Positions 18,613 through 28,388 of a DNA stretch of 64,000 nucleotides are shown here, piece after piece. The notes below the pieces were generated by a model, which saw nothing but the letters and a program-made list of their open reading frames with translations, was not told where the DNA came from and did not search any database. Every line of letters starts with the position of its first letter. The first letter of the stretch is position 1. The position numbers and the translations under genes were made by a program. The DNA is from Oppiella nova (taxonomy: Eukaryota > Arthropoda > Arachnida > Sarcoptiformes > Oppiidae): assembly GCA_905397405.1 (NCBI GenBank), contig CAJPVJ010000001.1, forward strand, positions 62,001-126,000, written 5' to 3'.

Positions 18613-19293
18613 TTAAATAAAACCTGCGGCAACATTAATACAGATCGCCAAAATCGTCGTGTTAAATCCATACGCCAAAAGGATATGGAGAATATTTAAA
18701 ACGCGCATCGAACGAGATGTAATCGATACATCTGCTGTTTGTGCAGAAGTACCAATAACATAACTAAAATATAAAAACTCAGGGTAAGTTGGTTTAGGTG
18801 TTTTTGGAAAGTCCAATCCACCATCCTGATGATTCTCCACTGCCAAGTAAAAGTCATGTGCATAGTGAATAGCAAAAATGGTATGCATAAATAACCATGC
18901 AAAAATGATGGTAAAAATTGCTAAGGCGATATGTCCGGCTTTAACTCCAGTCACATCGGGCAAATGTGCCAATTCAATAATAATGGCAATAAAACACATG
19001 ATGAGTGAGAGCACAACCAACAGCAAAATGATCCATTTGCTGGCATCCTGCTGCTGAGCACGCTTTAAAATATGCGCTTGATTGGTTGCCCAAAGCATTT
19101 TCATGGTCAGGATTAAATAGACCAGGGTGGCAATATTCCAGCTGAATAACAAATTGGTTGACCACTGCCAATCTGTGCTCAAAGACATCCCCATATACAC
19201 AACTGCTGTGAGGAGAAAACTAATAAAGAAATATGGGCGAGACTGAATGCCTGATCGAAGTTGGTGAAATGCACGTCCTAACATGATGAACAC
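18613..19293 (-). CDS. DUF1345 membrane protein
   Basis: A 226-residue inner-membrane protein with about five hydrophobic helices and the conserved C-terminal signature FLYFSYVIGTSAQTADVSITSRSMRVL, characteristic of DUF1345. The function of this family is unknown. It stands between the GST gene and a LysR regulator and is transcribed alone. Confidence 0.85.
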   Translation of the reverse strand: MFIMLGRAFHQLRSGIQSRPYFFISFLLTAVVYMGMSLSTDWQWSTNLLFSWNIATLVYLILTMKMLWATNQAHILKRAQQQDASKWIILLLVVLSLIMCFIAIIIELAHLPDVTGVKAGHIALAIFTIIFAWLFMHTIFAIHYAHDFYLAVENHQDGGLDFPKTPKPTYPEFLYFSYVIGTSAQTADVSITSRSMRVLNILHILLAYGFNTTILAICINVAAGFI

Positions 19294-19408
19294 CGCCTGA
19301 GTTAAAGATTGATGGATATTTGAGCAAAGAAAATGAGCATTAAGTTCTATTGGTTTAAGTCGTCATATTAAAAAATAAGCCTACGCTCTATGTCTTGTCG
19401 CAGCGGTC

Positions 19409-20317
19409 TTATTTTTGCTCTAAACGATTGATATCCAGATAAAATACTTTGGTTAATAGTTCAATGAATTTTTGTATTGCAACAGAGCCAGCACTTTTTC
19501 GATAACTTACATACAAGTCTAGATAGGGAAGCTCAATATCTAAAGGTCGAATGACGGTGTTACTGTTGATTAATGGCGCAATATAGTTTGGCAAAATTGT
19601 ACAGCCTAAGCCCGCCCCAACTGAATTAATATTCAATGAAATATTGTCAGCTTTTTGGACGATATTCAATTCAATATGATTGTGTTTGGCAAACTCTAAA
19701 ATGGTATTGTGCAAGGTCGTGGATTGTTCTTCAGCAGGAATAATAAAATCGATCCCATTGAGCGCTTTAACAGGGATACGTTCATACTTGGCTAAAGGGT
19801 GATCTTTGGGTAAAACAAAAATTAACGGCTCACGGAGCACAAATTTACTTTCGATTTCATCATTATGAAAATTGTGCCTGCTAAAGCTGATATCCAGCTC
19901 ACCCTTTTTCAATGCGCGCATTTGTTCAAGGTTATTTAAGCTTAATAACTCAATTTTTAGCTCAGGATTTTGTACTCTTAAATTTGGTAAGACATAAGGG
20001 AAAATCTTTATTTCAGCCACGGGTACAAACCCAATCCTTAACAATAGCTGTCTGGCTTTGGAGACCTGTCTTGCCATAGCAACAGCCTTATCGGCTTGTG
20101 CTAAAGTTAAGCGTGCTTGCTCCAGAAAAACAGCACCTTCTTCAGTAAGTTCAACTTTACGTTTGGTCCGGTTTAACAGCCGAACACCGACATCTTCTTC
20201 AAGATCTTTGATCTGCTGGCTGAGTGAGGGTTGTGCTGTATAAAGTCTCAATGCTGCTTTGCTAAAGTTGAGTTCTTCAGCCACAGTAATGAAGTATCTC
20301 AGATGTCGTAATTCCAT
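19409..20317 (-). CDS. LysR family regulator (CatM/BenM/HcaR-like)
   Basis: A 302-residue LysR-type regulator. A winged helix-turn-helix lies at residues 1-60 (MELRHLRYFITVAEELNFSK, TAQPSLSQQIKDLEEDVG), and an inducer-binding domain spans about 90-295. The MELRHLRYF opening and linker are those of the aromatic-catabolism group (CatM, BenM, HcaR). The likely target is divergent, but the 540 bases upstream hold no catabolic gene, so the ligand is unknown. It binds DNA in the cytosol and usually activates on ligand binding. Confidence 0.93.
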   Translation of the reverse strand: MELRHLRYFITVAEELNFSKAALRLYTAQPSLSQQIKDLEEDVGVRLLNRTKRKVELTEEGAVFLEQARLTLAQADKAVAMARQVSKARQLLLRIGFVPVAEIKIFPYVLPNLRVQNPELKIELLSLNNLEQMRALKKGELDISFSRHNFHNDEIESKFVLREPLIFVLPKDHPLAKYERIPVKALNGIDFIIPAEEQSTTLHNTILEFAKHNHIELNIVQKADNISLNINSVGAGLGCTILPNYIAPLINSNTVIRPLDIELPYLDLYVSYRKSAGSVAIQKFIELLTKVFYLDINRLEQK

Positions 20318-20861
20318 ATAACGCGTCCAAAGAATAATCCAAAAAATGTCTTACTAAGATTTTCAAAGAGTATAATCTATAAACAACTGTCAGGTGAAGA
20401 CGATTATAGTATTTAGAAAATAAATGAACTTTTCAAAATCATTGTTATTTTAATATAGAAAATAACATAGCGAATAATTGATAAAATATCTTAATTAAAA
20501 CAAAAAATATTTCGCTAAGCCCTAGCTTAGAAGCCATCATCTGTACAAAGTTGCATCAATTTATCTATAGCCCTTACTTGTCATAAGCTTACTTTCAGGA
20601 ATAGAAAAATTGATATCAATGTTTTAATTGATGTATCTCGTTATCAATTTATAGCGATCCAAATTTATATGAAGGAACACTTGAAAAGTATTTAATTGCA
20701 CTGGTTTAAGTTGTTGCAATCTGTCTGATAGACATGATCATACTGAGGATTACTAAAACCGACTTGGAGATAGGTGGCAAGGTCGGTTTCGTCGTCATGG
20801 ATAGTCAGCTTGATCAGGGTGTTTATGATGATGTTTTTGATATCACTTTATCTCAAAACAC
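20318..20861. other. Intergenic region upstream of the LysR gene
   Basis: About 540 very AT-rich bases with no credible gene. A hairpin with arms AAACCGAC/GTCGGTTT (about 20757-20791) lies downstream of the GNAT gene and could end its transcript. A forward frame at 20774-20995 overlaps the GNAT gene and is a shadow. Confidence 0.4.
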
Positions 20862-21320
20862 TTAGACGGAAGGCTTCTTTAGTTTCAAATGCAAAATTGG
20901 AAATGGGTTACCTTCAGCATCAAGTTCCGAACGCGCAATTTGTTGGAAGTTATGTTTCTTATAAAATTCCAAAGCACGAATATTTTGTTCGTTGACATCT
21001 ACTTCATGTGCACCTAACTCAAAAGCTTTTTGAATGAGCAAGGAACCGATGCCTTGATCAAAAAAATTAGGGTCAATAAATAACATTTCAATCTTTTGAT
21101 AAGCCAGTCCCATAAACCCAGCGATTTGACCTTCACGTTCCACATGAAACAACCGCACATGATCAAAATAATGATGCTGAATGATGAGCGTTTTAATTTG
21201 TAAGATATGCTGTTCGTTTAAAAAGTCATGAGTCGCACGTACAGAAGCTTCCCAAATTTTTAATAATTGTGGATGAGACTGCGACGGAGTATTTAGAATA
21301 TTGGTTAAATTGGGTTCCAT
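20862..21320 (-). CDS. GNAT family N-acetyltransferase
   Basis: A 152-residue GNAT domain with strand 4 (IAGFMGLAYQKIEMLFIDPNFF), the acetyl-CoA loop DQGIGSLLIQKAFE (R/QxxGxG/A-like) and the late YKKHNFQQIARSELD. It transfers acetyl from acetyl-CoA to an unknown amine; the profile resembles small-molecule or tRNA-independent acetyltransferases of the YjgM/ElaA type. ATG 21320 is preferred over TTG 21335 because it opens directly into the domain. Confidence 0.88.
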   Translation of the reverse strand: MEPNLTNILNTPSQSHPQLLKIWEASVRATHDFLNEQHILQIKTLIIQHHYFDHVRLFHVEREGQIAGFMGLAYQKIEMLFIDPNFFDQGIGSLLIQKAFELGAHEVDVNEQNIRALEFYKKHNFQQIARSELDAEGNPFPILHLKLKKPSV

Positions 21321-21447
21321 AAAAGATTCACTCAATTGTGAAAAGCAACAAAAAATAAAGAAAAATCACAGATAGTTTCGCTAATATGAAGCAGGACAGA
21401 TATAAAAATCAAATTGATGTATTTGATGATAAAAAACAGGACAATAA

Positions 21448-22386
21448 ATGTCAGATTCCAACAAAATTGTTGTATATGCAGCACTTTTGGGCAATTTAGC
21501 CATTGCTCTGGTTAAGTTTGTTGCCGCTTATATTACAAATAGTTCGGCGATGCTTAGTGAGGCAGTCCATTCTGTCGTAGACACTTTAAATGAAATCTTA
21601 TTGCTGTATGGTTTAAAAAAATCACAACAGCCTGCAAATTATCATCACCCCTTTGGTTATGGGCGAGAGTTATATTTCTGGGCCTTTATTGTCGCATTGT
21701 TGGTTTTTGCTTTAGGTGCTGTGGTTTCAATTTATCAGGGTATTCAACATATTCGTCATCCAGAAGTTATACAATCCCCATTGGTCAATTATGTGGTACT
21801 CGGGTTTGCGCTGCTTTGTGAAGGCATTTCATGGTTTATTGCGTTGAAAACATTTAAAAAGACTAAAGGTCAAATGGGATATTTTGAAGCTTTTCGTCGT
21901 AGTAAAGATCCGACAACCTTTACAGTTTTATTTGAAGACTCTGCAGCTTTAATTGGCTTAATCATTGCATTGCTGGGAATATTTTGTGCTCAGCAGTTTA
22001 ATTTACCCGTTTTAGATGGTGTGGCTTCGGTACTGATTGGTGTTGTCTTAGCCATCTCAGCCCTGCTTTTGGCAAGGGAAACCAAAGGGTTGTTGATGGG
22101 TGAAACAGCAGATCCAAAACTGCGTCATAATGTATTGAAAATTGCTCAGGAAGATCCTGCCGTGTATTCAGCAAATGGCGTACTGACTGAACAAATGGGT
22201 GCACACCAAGTGATTGCTTCTTTAAGCTTAGAGTTTAAAGATAGTTTAACTTCAGATGATATCGAAGCCTGTGTGAACAGAATTGAAGCAAAGATCAAAA
22301 GTATTCATCCCGAAATCGTGGCATTATTCGTGAAGCCACAAACACAGCAAGTATGGCTTGAAAGAATGAAAGGGCGTTTAGAGTAA
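21448..22386 (+). CDS. Cation diffusion facilitator (zinc-type CDF) transporter
   Basis: A 312-residue CDF protein with six membrane helices (about residues 5-215) and a cytoplasmic C-domain. Helix 2 carries the metal-site HSVVDT. The loop HHPFGYGRELYFW is typical of the group that includes ZnT9-like bacterial exporters. It exports divalent cations (probably Zn, Mn or Fe) by proton antiport across the inner membrane. The next gene starts two bases after its stop, so the two are cotranscribed. Confidence 0.92.
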   Translation: MSDSNKIVVYAALLGNLAIALVKFVAAYITNSSAMLSEAVHSVVDTLNEILLLYGLKKSQQPANYHHPFGYGRELYFWAFIVALLVFALGAVVSIYQGIQHIRHPEVIQSPLVNYVVLGFALLCEGISWFIALKTFKKTKGQMGYFEAFRRSKDPTTFTVLFEDSAALIGLIIALLGIFCAQQFNLPVLDGVASVLIGVVLAISALLLARETKGLLMGETADPKLRHNVLKIAQEDPAVYSANGVLTEQMGAHQVIASLSLEFKDSLTSDDIEACVNRIEAKIKSIHPEIVALFVKPQTQQVWLERMKGRLE

Positions 22387-22388
22387 TC

Positions 22389-23519
22389 ATGTCGAAACAA
22401 GAGCCAATGGTCCGTCTTGAAGATACAACGGTACAAGACAACACAATGCAAAATAAGACTGTTCCATCTCAGCAAGTTCAACAATTGCATTATCGAATTG
22501 ATACTGAAAATTGTCTGTCACATACATGGTATAAACCTGTATTTAGTGTGATTGGTTCAAATCAACACAATGGTGAACGATTCTTTAATGAAGTACGTAA
22601 ACCACAAGGGCGTAGCCGTTGGGATTTGATGAAATGGCTGGGTACCCGAAAATCATATACTTGGAATGTGGATACTCAAAAAGAATCATCAGAATTCTAT
22701 GCGGCAAAACGTGTATTACCTCAGAATCGACCAGATGCTGATGAGCATGATTGGCAAATCTGGTTTGTGAGCCATGCGACTGTACTGGTTCAAATTGGTC
22801 CCTATAACTTTTTAACCGATCCTGTTTGGGCCGACTATGTCAGTCCAAAACATGGGCGTGGACCAAAACGTGTGATTCCTGCTGGAATTGCTTTAGAGCA
22901 ATTGCCAGAGATTCATGCAGTTTTACTCAGTCATAATCACTATGACCATATGGATTTAGCCTCTTTAAGATGGCTACACAACAAATTTGCCATGCCAATC
23001 TATACAGGTTTGGGCAATGCCTGTTACTTGCCTAAAGAGTTCCATGTGATTGAGATGGACTGGTGGCAATCTGCATTGTTTAAAAACTTAAAAATTATTT
23101 ATACCCCAGCACAGCATGGTTCGGGTCGTGGTTTACGTGATCAGAATATTGCATTGTGGGGCGGTTTTTCTGTGGTATCGCAACATGGTCATTTCTTCTT
23201 TGCTGGCGATACGGGGTATTCACCGCATTTTAAAGAAATTCAAAAACGTTTAGGTTCACCGCGAATTGCGTTATTGCCAATCGGTGCGTATGAGCCAAGA
23301 GCGCTAATGAAATATATGCACATGAATCCACAAGATGCTTTTCAGGCGCATTTAGATTTACAAGCCAAGCGTTCTTTGGCAATTCATTACCGTACTTTCC
23401 AATTGACGGATGAAGCGCGGGAACAGCCTGAGCAGGATTTACAAAAGGCTATGAAGAATTCATCAAAAATGATTAATCCATTCTACTGTATTCGTGAAGG
23501 TCGTAAATTGGTGGTGTAG
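22389..23519 (+). CDS. MBL-fold metallo-hydrolase (NAPE-PLD/RomA type)
   Basis: A 376-residue beta-lactamase-fold enzyme. The metal motif LLSHNHYDHMD is near residue 182. Further histidines are in TPAQHGSGRG, FFAGDTGYSPHF and a late AIHYRTF. The N-terminal extension and overall pattern match the RomA/N-acylphosphatidylethanolamine phospholipase D group. A phosphodiester or lipid-related substrate is plausible; the substrate is not proven. It is translationally linked to the CDF gene, perhaps because it needs the metal balance that gene controls. Confidence 0.88.
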   Translation: MSKQEPMVRLEDTTVQDNTMQNKTVPSQQVQQLHYRIDTENCLSHTWYKPVFSVIGSNQHNGERFFNEVRKPQGRSRWDLMKWLGTRKSYTWNVDTQKESSEFYAAKRVLPQNRPDADEHDWQIWFVSHATVLVQIGPYNFLTDPVWADYVSPKHGRGPKRVIPAGIALEQLPEIHAVLLSHNHYDHMDLASLRWLHNKFAMPIYTGLGNACYLPKEFHVIEMDWWQSALFKNLKIIYTPAQHGSGRGLRDQNIALWGGFSVVSQHGHFFFAGDTGYSPHFKEIQKRLGSPRIALLPIGAYEPRALMKYMHMNPQDAFQAHLDLQAKRSLAIHYRTFQLTDEAREQPEQDLQKAMKNSSKMINPFYCIREGRKLVV

Positions 23520-23558
23520 TGGGCCCTTATTGAGCCATAAAAATTGAGCGCACTAAAA

Positions 23559-24083
23559 ATGATAAAAATCTTATCCAGTACTTTGTTGTTTTGCTTGGTG
23601 ATGACTTCAGTCGCTGCAAAATCTATAGACCTAACTCAAGCGGCTAAGGCGGATTGTGTTTCAGATGCGCCTTGTGCTGATGGAGATCAGATGACTATGG
23701 CAACAGCCGAAGATAGTCCAGCAGCAGATGATACAGAGAGTATTAAACCTCTCAATGAAAAATATGATTTGGAAACGGGTGATGAATGGAAATTAATTCA
23801 TCAAAATTCAAATAATCAATTTTTTGAAAGTATCACCACAATATCTGATGGTAATCAACTTATTCAAGCTTGGGTTAAAAGTGTGAACCCAAAAAGACAA
23901 TACACGATTAATTATTATCAAGTATTGTGTAAGGATCGGACATTTACACGACTTGAGCAGTTTAAAAGTCAGGACGATAAAAACTATAAACTGGTTAAAA
24001 AGATCGAGCATTATCGTCAAACACAACCTTTTAGTCAGGCCGGTGAAATACTTCCAGTTTTGGAAAAGCTGTGTCAGGATTAG
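23559..24083 (+). CDS. Exported protein of unknown function
   Basis: A 174-residue protein with a signal peptide (MIKILSSTLLFCLVMTSVAA), then an acidic Asp/Ala/Thr-rich linker with CVSDAPCADGD, then a domain from about 80 with the pattern W-L-I-x-Q-N-S-N-N-x-F-F and QYTINYYQVLCKDRTFTRLEQF. That pattern resembles surface-adhesin E-like periplasmic domains that track changes to a reporter stretch of cysteines. TTG 23544 is the longer alternative start. It lies 39 bases after the MBL gene and may share its message. Confidence 0.65.
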   Translation: MIKILSSTLLFCLVMTSVAAKSIDLTQAAKADCVSDAPCADGDQMTMATAEDSPAADDTESIKPLNEKYDLETGDEWKLIHQNSNNQFFESITTISDGNQLIQAWVKSVNPKRQYTINYYQVLCKDRTFTRLEQFKSQDDKNYKLVKKIEHYRQTQPFSQAGEILPVLEKLCQD

Positions 24084-24146
24084 GGGGTATTTACCCAAAC
24101 TAAAAATAGTGTTGATTCCTGATTGAAAAATCAAGGGAGATGAATA

Positions 24147-24797
24147 ATGAAAATAATCCAAACTTTATTGATGTTACTGGCATTATCCAGTACAGCTTTT
24201 GCTGAGACTCAAAATATACAAATTAATCAAAATAATTTTGAGTTGAAAACAGTGATGAATGAAGAAGAAGCTGATTCTTTACGTAAAGATATTGAATTAT
24301 ATCGAAATAATCAAAAGCTGCTCACGCATACAATTTATTCAACCACGGGTGACTGCAGTATTCTTCAGATTGAATTGGGTGATTATGAGGTCAAAGATAA
24401 CAAGATTATTTTTTATAGTTATTGGGCTTCGGGTGATCGGCAGGGGCTCTGGACTTATCCTTATGGTGTGCGCAAACAAACCTATACTATAGATGCAAAG
24501 GGTAAGGTGAAATTAGTCAGTGCCGTACTGTATGTTGAAGATATTTTGGGTGATCCGCTTAGCACAAACCCGGATGAAGAATACCTTCAATTTTTGCATA
24601 CCGCTCCTAAAACCAAGCAACAACAACGTGCACTGAATGAATATATTCAAACCATGCAAAGTGATTATAAAGGTCGATTTGTGCATGGACAGGAACGGGC
24701 GCGCTTAATTCAAGAAGTAAAAAGCAAACTTGCCAAGCAAATTGCCACTGAAACCAAAGGATGGAAAGAGCAGTTTGGTACAAATGTCCGAATGTAA
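24147..24797 (+). CDS. Exported protein of unknown function
   Basis: A 216-residue protein with a clear signal peptide (MKIIQTLLMLLALSSTAFA) and GGGAGATG upstream of the start. The mature part is mixed alpha/beta, with one cysteine and a basic/Gln-rich C-terminal helix (KTKQQQRALNEYIQTM). I do not recognise a family. It is downstream of another exported unknown and convergent with the DoxX gene (2-base gap). Confidence 0.65.
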   Translation: MKIIQTLLMLLALSSTAFAETQNIQINQNNFELKTVMNEEEADSLRKDIELYRNNQKLLTHTIYSTTGDCSILQIELGDYEVKDNKIIFYSYWASGDRQGLWTYPYGVRKQTYTIDAKGKVKLVSAVLYVEDILGDPLSTNPDEEYLQFLHTAPKTKQQQRALNEYIQTMQSDYKGRFVHGQERARLIQEVKSKLAKQIATETKGWKEQFGTNVRM

Positions 24798-24799
24798 GT

Positions 24800-25198
24800 T
24801 TATTCGGCTTTTTGAGCATTGAGAAGTTGAATTGCGACAATAGACAGTGCCGCCATTGCAGTATTCATGATGAAAGGATTAAAACCCTGCGCAAAATAGT
24901 GTGGATAAACGATCGCTACAACCAGTAAAAACAACAGCATCGCGATGATATTGAAATAATGCAGAAGCTTTGATTGTCTAAAAATAAGAAATAATCCACC
25001 AAATATTATTTCTCCAAATCCTGAGAGTTCAATAAGTCTAGGAATGGGCAACAATTGAATCCCTGTAAATTGCCAAAATTGTTGCTCTTCGATGACTTTA
25101 TATATGATTTTAGGGATAAGCCCCTGATAGAACCATAAGACAGCCAGTGAAATATGAATGGTCAATAGGGCATTCTGAAGTGCTTTAGAATTTTGCAT
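24800..25198 (-). CDS. DoxX-like membrane protein
   Basis: A 132-residue protein with four hydrophobic helices and the DoxX-like pattern: ALLTIHISLAVLWFYQGLIPK, then ELSGFGEIIFGGLFL and a late FNPFIMN. The related gene at 25185-25631 overlaps it by 14 bases. DCC/DoxX pairs recur in proteobacteria, suggesting joint action in membrane redox chemistry. I take ATG 25198; a longer frame back to 25267 runs inside the upstream gene. Confidence 0.75.
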   Translation of the reverse strand: MQNSKALQNALLTIHISLAVLWFYQGLIPKIIYKVIEEQQFWQFTGIQLLPIPRLIELSGFGEIIFGGLFLIFRQSKLLHYFNIIAMLLFLLVVAIVYPHYFAQGFNPFIMNTAMAALSIVAIQLLNAQKAE

Positions 25199-25631
25199 CA
25201 ATGCTATGTTCCAAGAAATGTTTTTTATTTTCAGATGAAGGCAGTAAACACTGCTCAGTAGTACCAAATAAACGATAGCGATTTAAAGCGACTCGGCGGT
25301 ATAGAAAATCTCGGATAAATTTGGGTATCCCATAACCCATTTTTAAACATGAAAAGGGTCGTCCTAAGCTTTCAATCACTTTTAAAAAAGCAGTGGATTC
25401 ACTATAGGCTTGCCCATTTTTGATCACCAACATGCTATCAAATTGCTCAGTGGGCATTTGGTAATATCTTAAGATGTCTTGCCCTAAAGGTGATTGCACC
25501 GAAGTTAATTTAAATTGTGCCTGTGTATCATATTTGATTAAAAACTTTGCCCAGCCATTACATAACACACAGATTTCATCAAATAAAATGATGTCATGTT
25601 GTTGAATTATCGCTTCAATTTTCTGTTGCAT
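25185..25631 (-). CDS. DCC family thiol-disulfide oxidoreductase (DUF393)
   Basis: A 148-residue thioredoxin-fold protein with the DUF393 signature FDEICVLCNGWAKFLIKYD, a variant in which the usual first D-x-x-C-x-x-C is E-I-C-V-L-C, followed by SMLVIKNGQAYSESTAFLKV and a late L-Y-R-x-V-A-x-N-R-Y-R-L-F-G. The CxxC pair suggests thiol-disulfide exchange. ATG 25631 is chosen over the 25679 extension. It overlaps the DoxX start by 14 bases, so translation is coupled. Confidence 0.85.
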   Translation of the reverse strand: MQQKIEAIIQQHDIILFDEICVLCNGWAKFLIKYDTQAQFKLTSVQSPLGQDILRYYQMPTEQFDSMLVIKNGQAYSESTAFLKVIESLGRPFSCLKMGYGIPKFIRDFLYRRVALNRYRLFGTTEQCLLPSSENKKHFLEHSIDAKF

Positions 25632-25682
25632 GGCTTTACTCGCGATTGGGAGTTTCTTCAATATAGTGCATTTACACAAAAT

Positions 25683-25705
25683 AAAAAACCGCCCGAAGGC
25701 GGTTT
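25683..25705 (-). terminator. GNRA-loop hairpin downstream of the DCC gene start, between DCC and katA
   Basis: The stem AAACCGCC/GGCGGTTT with a CGAA loop (25686-25705), with T residues after it on the minus strand, lies 30 bases past the katA stop. It should end the katA message. Confidence 0.9.
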
Positions 25706-25734
25706 CTATTGAATGACTTTATATTGAGCTAGGC

Positions 25735-27255
25735 TTATTGAAAACCAGGATGACCTTTGCCAGGATCGCTATCGCGTGCAGCTTGTGCATCTGCAACAGT
25801 TAAGCCCAAGGCTTTTGCCACGCCTTCACCATAGGCTGGGTCACATGCATAACAGTTACGGATATGACGATACTTAATAAAATCAAGTGCATCACCCATC
25901 GCACCCGCCGTATTATCAAACAGTGCTTGTTTTTGCGTATCATTCATTAAATTGAATAAAGCGCGTGGTTGGCTGAAATAATCCGAATCATCTTGGCGGA
26001 AATCCCAATAATCTGCATCACCACTGATTTTTAATGGTGGTTCTTTAAACTGAGCTTGTTCCTGCCATTGGCTAAAACTATTCGGTTCATAGTGTGGTAA
26101 ACCGCCATAGTTTGCATCGACACGGCCTTGACCATCACGGTGATTAGAATGAACAGGGCAACGTGCAGCATTGACAGGAATTTGTTGATAATTCACACCC
26201 AAACGGTAGCGTTGAGCATCGGCATAGTTAAATAATCGCGCTTGCAACATACGGTCAGGTGAAACACTGATACCTGGAACTAAGTTACTTGGTGCGAAAG
26301 CCGATTGCTCTACATCAAGGAAGAAGTTTTCAGGATTTTTATTCAGCTCAAACTCACCCACATCAATCAGTGGATAATCTGCATGAGGCCAAACTTTGGT
26401 AAGGTCAAATGGATGATAAGGGACTTTTTCTGCATCTGTTTCAGGCATGACTTGAATTTGGAGCTTCCATTTTGGGAAGTTACCATTTTCAATCGAATCA
26501 AATAAATCACGTTGATTACTTTCACGGTCTTTAGCAACAACTGCTTCCGCTTCAGCATCGGTTAAATTTTCAATGCCTTGTTGAGTACGGAAATGAAATT
26601 TGACCCAAAAACGTTCATTGTTTGCATTGATAAAGCTGTACGTATGACTACCAAAACCATGCATATGGCGGAAGCTTTTTGGAATACCACGATCAGACAT
26701 CACAATCGTCACCTGATGCAAAGCTTCAGGTAATAACGTCCAAAAATCCCAGTTGTTGGTTGCACTACGTAGATTGGTTTTAGGGTCGCGTTTTACGGCT
26801 TTATTTAAATCTGGGAATTTACGTGGATCACGCATGAAAAAGACGGGAGTGTTGTTTCCAACGAGATCCCAGTTACCTTCTTCGGTATAGAACTTGAGTG
26901 CAAAACCACGAATATCACGTTCTGCATCTGCTGCACCACGTTCACCAGCTACAGTAGTGAAGCGTGCAAACATTTCTGTTTGTTTGCCAATTTGTGAGAA
27001 TATTTTAGCGCGTGTGTACTGAGTAATATCGTGAGTTACGGTAAATGTACCAAAAGCACCTGAACCTTTTGCATGCATTCTGCGCTCAGGAATAACCTCG
27101 CGTACAAAGTTGGCCAGTTTCTCGTTTAACCATAAATCTTGTGCCAGTAGAGGACCACGTGCGCCTGCCGTTAAACTATTTTGGTTGTCTACAACAGGTG
27201 CACCAAAAGCCGTTGTCAGGTGGGTTACAGGACATTTTTTTGAGTCTTGGCTCAT
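25735..27255 (-). CDS. katA: Monofunctional haem catalase (clade 3)
   Basis: A 506-residue small-subunit catalase that breaks hydrogen peroxide into water and oxygen in the cytosol. Seen: the catalytic histidine in [18 protein letters not shown], the active asparagine in [17 protein letters not shown], and the haem-ligand tyrosine in [14 protein letters not shown]. The length and lack of a C-terminal flavodoxin-like domain separate it from the large KatE type. The start has GGAGAAATAG upstream. An AT-rich 680-base gap upstream may hold a peroxide-responsive promoter, but I find no clear OxyR site. Confidence 0.95.
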   Translation of the reverse strand: MSQDSKKCPVTHLTTAFGAPVVDNQNSLTAGARGPLLAQDLWLNEKLANFVREVIPERRMHAKGSGAFGTFTVTHDITQYTRAKIFSQIGKQTEMFARFTTVAGERGAADAERDIRGFALKFYTEEGNWDLVGNNTPVFFMRDPRKFPDLNKAVKRDPKTNLRSATNNWDFWTLLPEALHQVTIVMSDRGIPKSFRHMHGFGSHTYSFINANNERFWVKFHFRTQQGIENLTDAEAEAVVAKDRESNQRDLFDSIENGNFPKWKLQIQVMPETDAEKVPYHPFDLTKVWPHADYPLIDVGEFELNKNPENFFLDVEQSAFAPSNLVPGISVSPDRMLQARLFNYADAQRYRLGVNYQQIPVNAARCPVHSNHRDGQGRVDANYGGLPHYEPNSFSQWQEQAQFKEPPLKISGDADYWDFRQDDSDYFSQPRALFNLMNDTQKQALFDNTAGAMGDALDFIKYRHIRNCYACDPAYGEGVAKALGLTVADAQAARDSDPGKGHPGFQ

Positions 27256-27938
27256 TCTATTTCTCCATTTTTAATTAATCATGTATTCATTTTTGAATAG
27301 ATGGAATAGATAAAGAATATTCGCTATTACATGACATTAACCGTAATTGAAAAACCAATATAGTGAACAATTGTTAAATCTAATTGATCTAAAAATAAAT
27401 GATTTGTCATTTATTTTTTGAAACAACTTACTGGTCTTTATCTGCTTTAAAATACTGTTGTTTAAGGAAGAGCAAGCAATGTTTTAAAGCGATAACTTTA
27501 CTTTAGAGTGATTTTTTATATTTGTGAAATTGATAAAAATATTATTATTGATTTGTTTTGACGATTAATGGGGGAGCAGAACTTTGTGTGGTGTGAAGTA
27601 AGTGATTTTATATAAAACCGCCTGAGCGTGATTTTTTCAGCATTTAAAGCCTATATAGAAAGTTTTGAGTAGATAGATCTAGTTTTTTATTAAATTTCTT
27701 ATAAACTATATTGTGTTTATTTTCTACATTGTATGTTAAATTTTACTTAATTGTTTTTACTAATATAAACATATGTACCTAAAAATTAAATGCCTCTCTC
27801 TCTAAGTTGCAAGGGTTAAAGGCTTTTTACTAAAACAAGAATTTATTTGCCAAACTTTCTCAATTTTATCATTCGAAATATGGCTCAACTATTTTCTTTT
27901 TTATAAAACAAACAACAAGATAATTATGGAGTATAACC
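27256..27938. other. AT-rich gap between katA and the PAAR cassette
   Basis: A 683-base region of unusually high AT content with no supportable gene. It holds the katA promoter on one side and the PAAR promoter on the other. The composition change begins here and runs to about 30.5 kb, marking the left edge of the accessory cassette. Confidence 0.5.
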
Positions 27939-28370
27939 ATGAATCATAAGATTTTTTTATCGCAACTTTCTCAAGACGAGATATTGAAATTGTCTACTGA
28001 CGAAATTCAAAAGCGTATATTGGCTGAACAAGAATTTATAAATAAACAACCTCATAAGAATTTTTTAGCAGCAACACATGGCTCCAAAACTAAAAATGGT
28101 GGGTTAGTTAAAGCAAGCATTAATCAACGGGTGAAAGCAGAAGGTCACCTTATTGCCGCAGTGGGGGATGAGGTCATTTATCAAGATGGTTCAAGCTCTA
28201 AAATCATTTCAGGTGCTGGTGAGGAAGGGAAAATCGAAGGTTTTGAGGTAGCACCTGTTGGAAGCCGTTTGGAAAATGGTGATGAAATTATCGAAAGTCT
28301 ACAATCAAGTTTTGTATTCCGTTTATATGCGGATAGAGCAATTCCTGAAGGATTTTTAAATCATGATTAA
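27939..28370 (+). CDS. PAAR-like protein, probable T6SS spike tip
   Basis: A 143-residue protein. After a helical N-terminal extension (about 1-45), residues about 46-120 follow the PAAR pattern: ATHGSKTKNGG, VKAEGHLIAAVGDEVIYQDG, SKIISGAGE and FEVAPVGSRLENGDEIIES, with the metal-poor, glycine-rich turns of the family. PAAR proteins sharpen the VgrG spike of type VI secretion systems and carry effectors. No vgrG, hcp or tss gene is present in the window. A second PAAR gene follows after 18 bases. Confidence 0.78.
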   Translation: MNHKIFLSQLSQDEILKLSTDEIQKRILAEQEFINKQPHKNFLAATHGSKTKNGGLVKASINQRVKAEGHLIAAVGDEVIYQDGSSSKIISGAGEEGKIEGFEVAPVGSRLENGDEIIESLQSSFVFRLYADRAIPEGFLNHD

Positions 28371-28388
28371 TTTTTAAAGGGGAAAATC

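Noticed and set aside
20774-20995. 73-residue plus-strand frame
   Set aside because: Mostly antisense to the GNAT gene and without family resemblance.
27300-27345. Possible OxyR site upstream of katA (ATAG...CTAT spacing)
   Set aside because: Only one ATAG and one CTAT, with the wrong spacing for the four-element OxyR motif.
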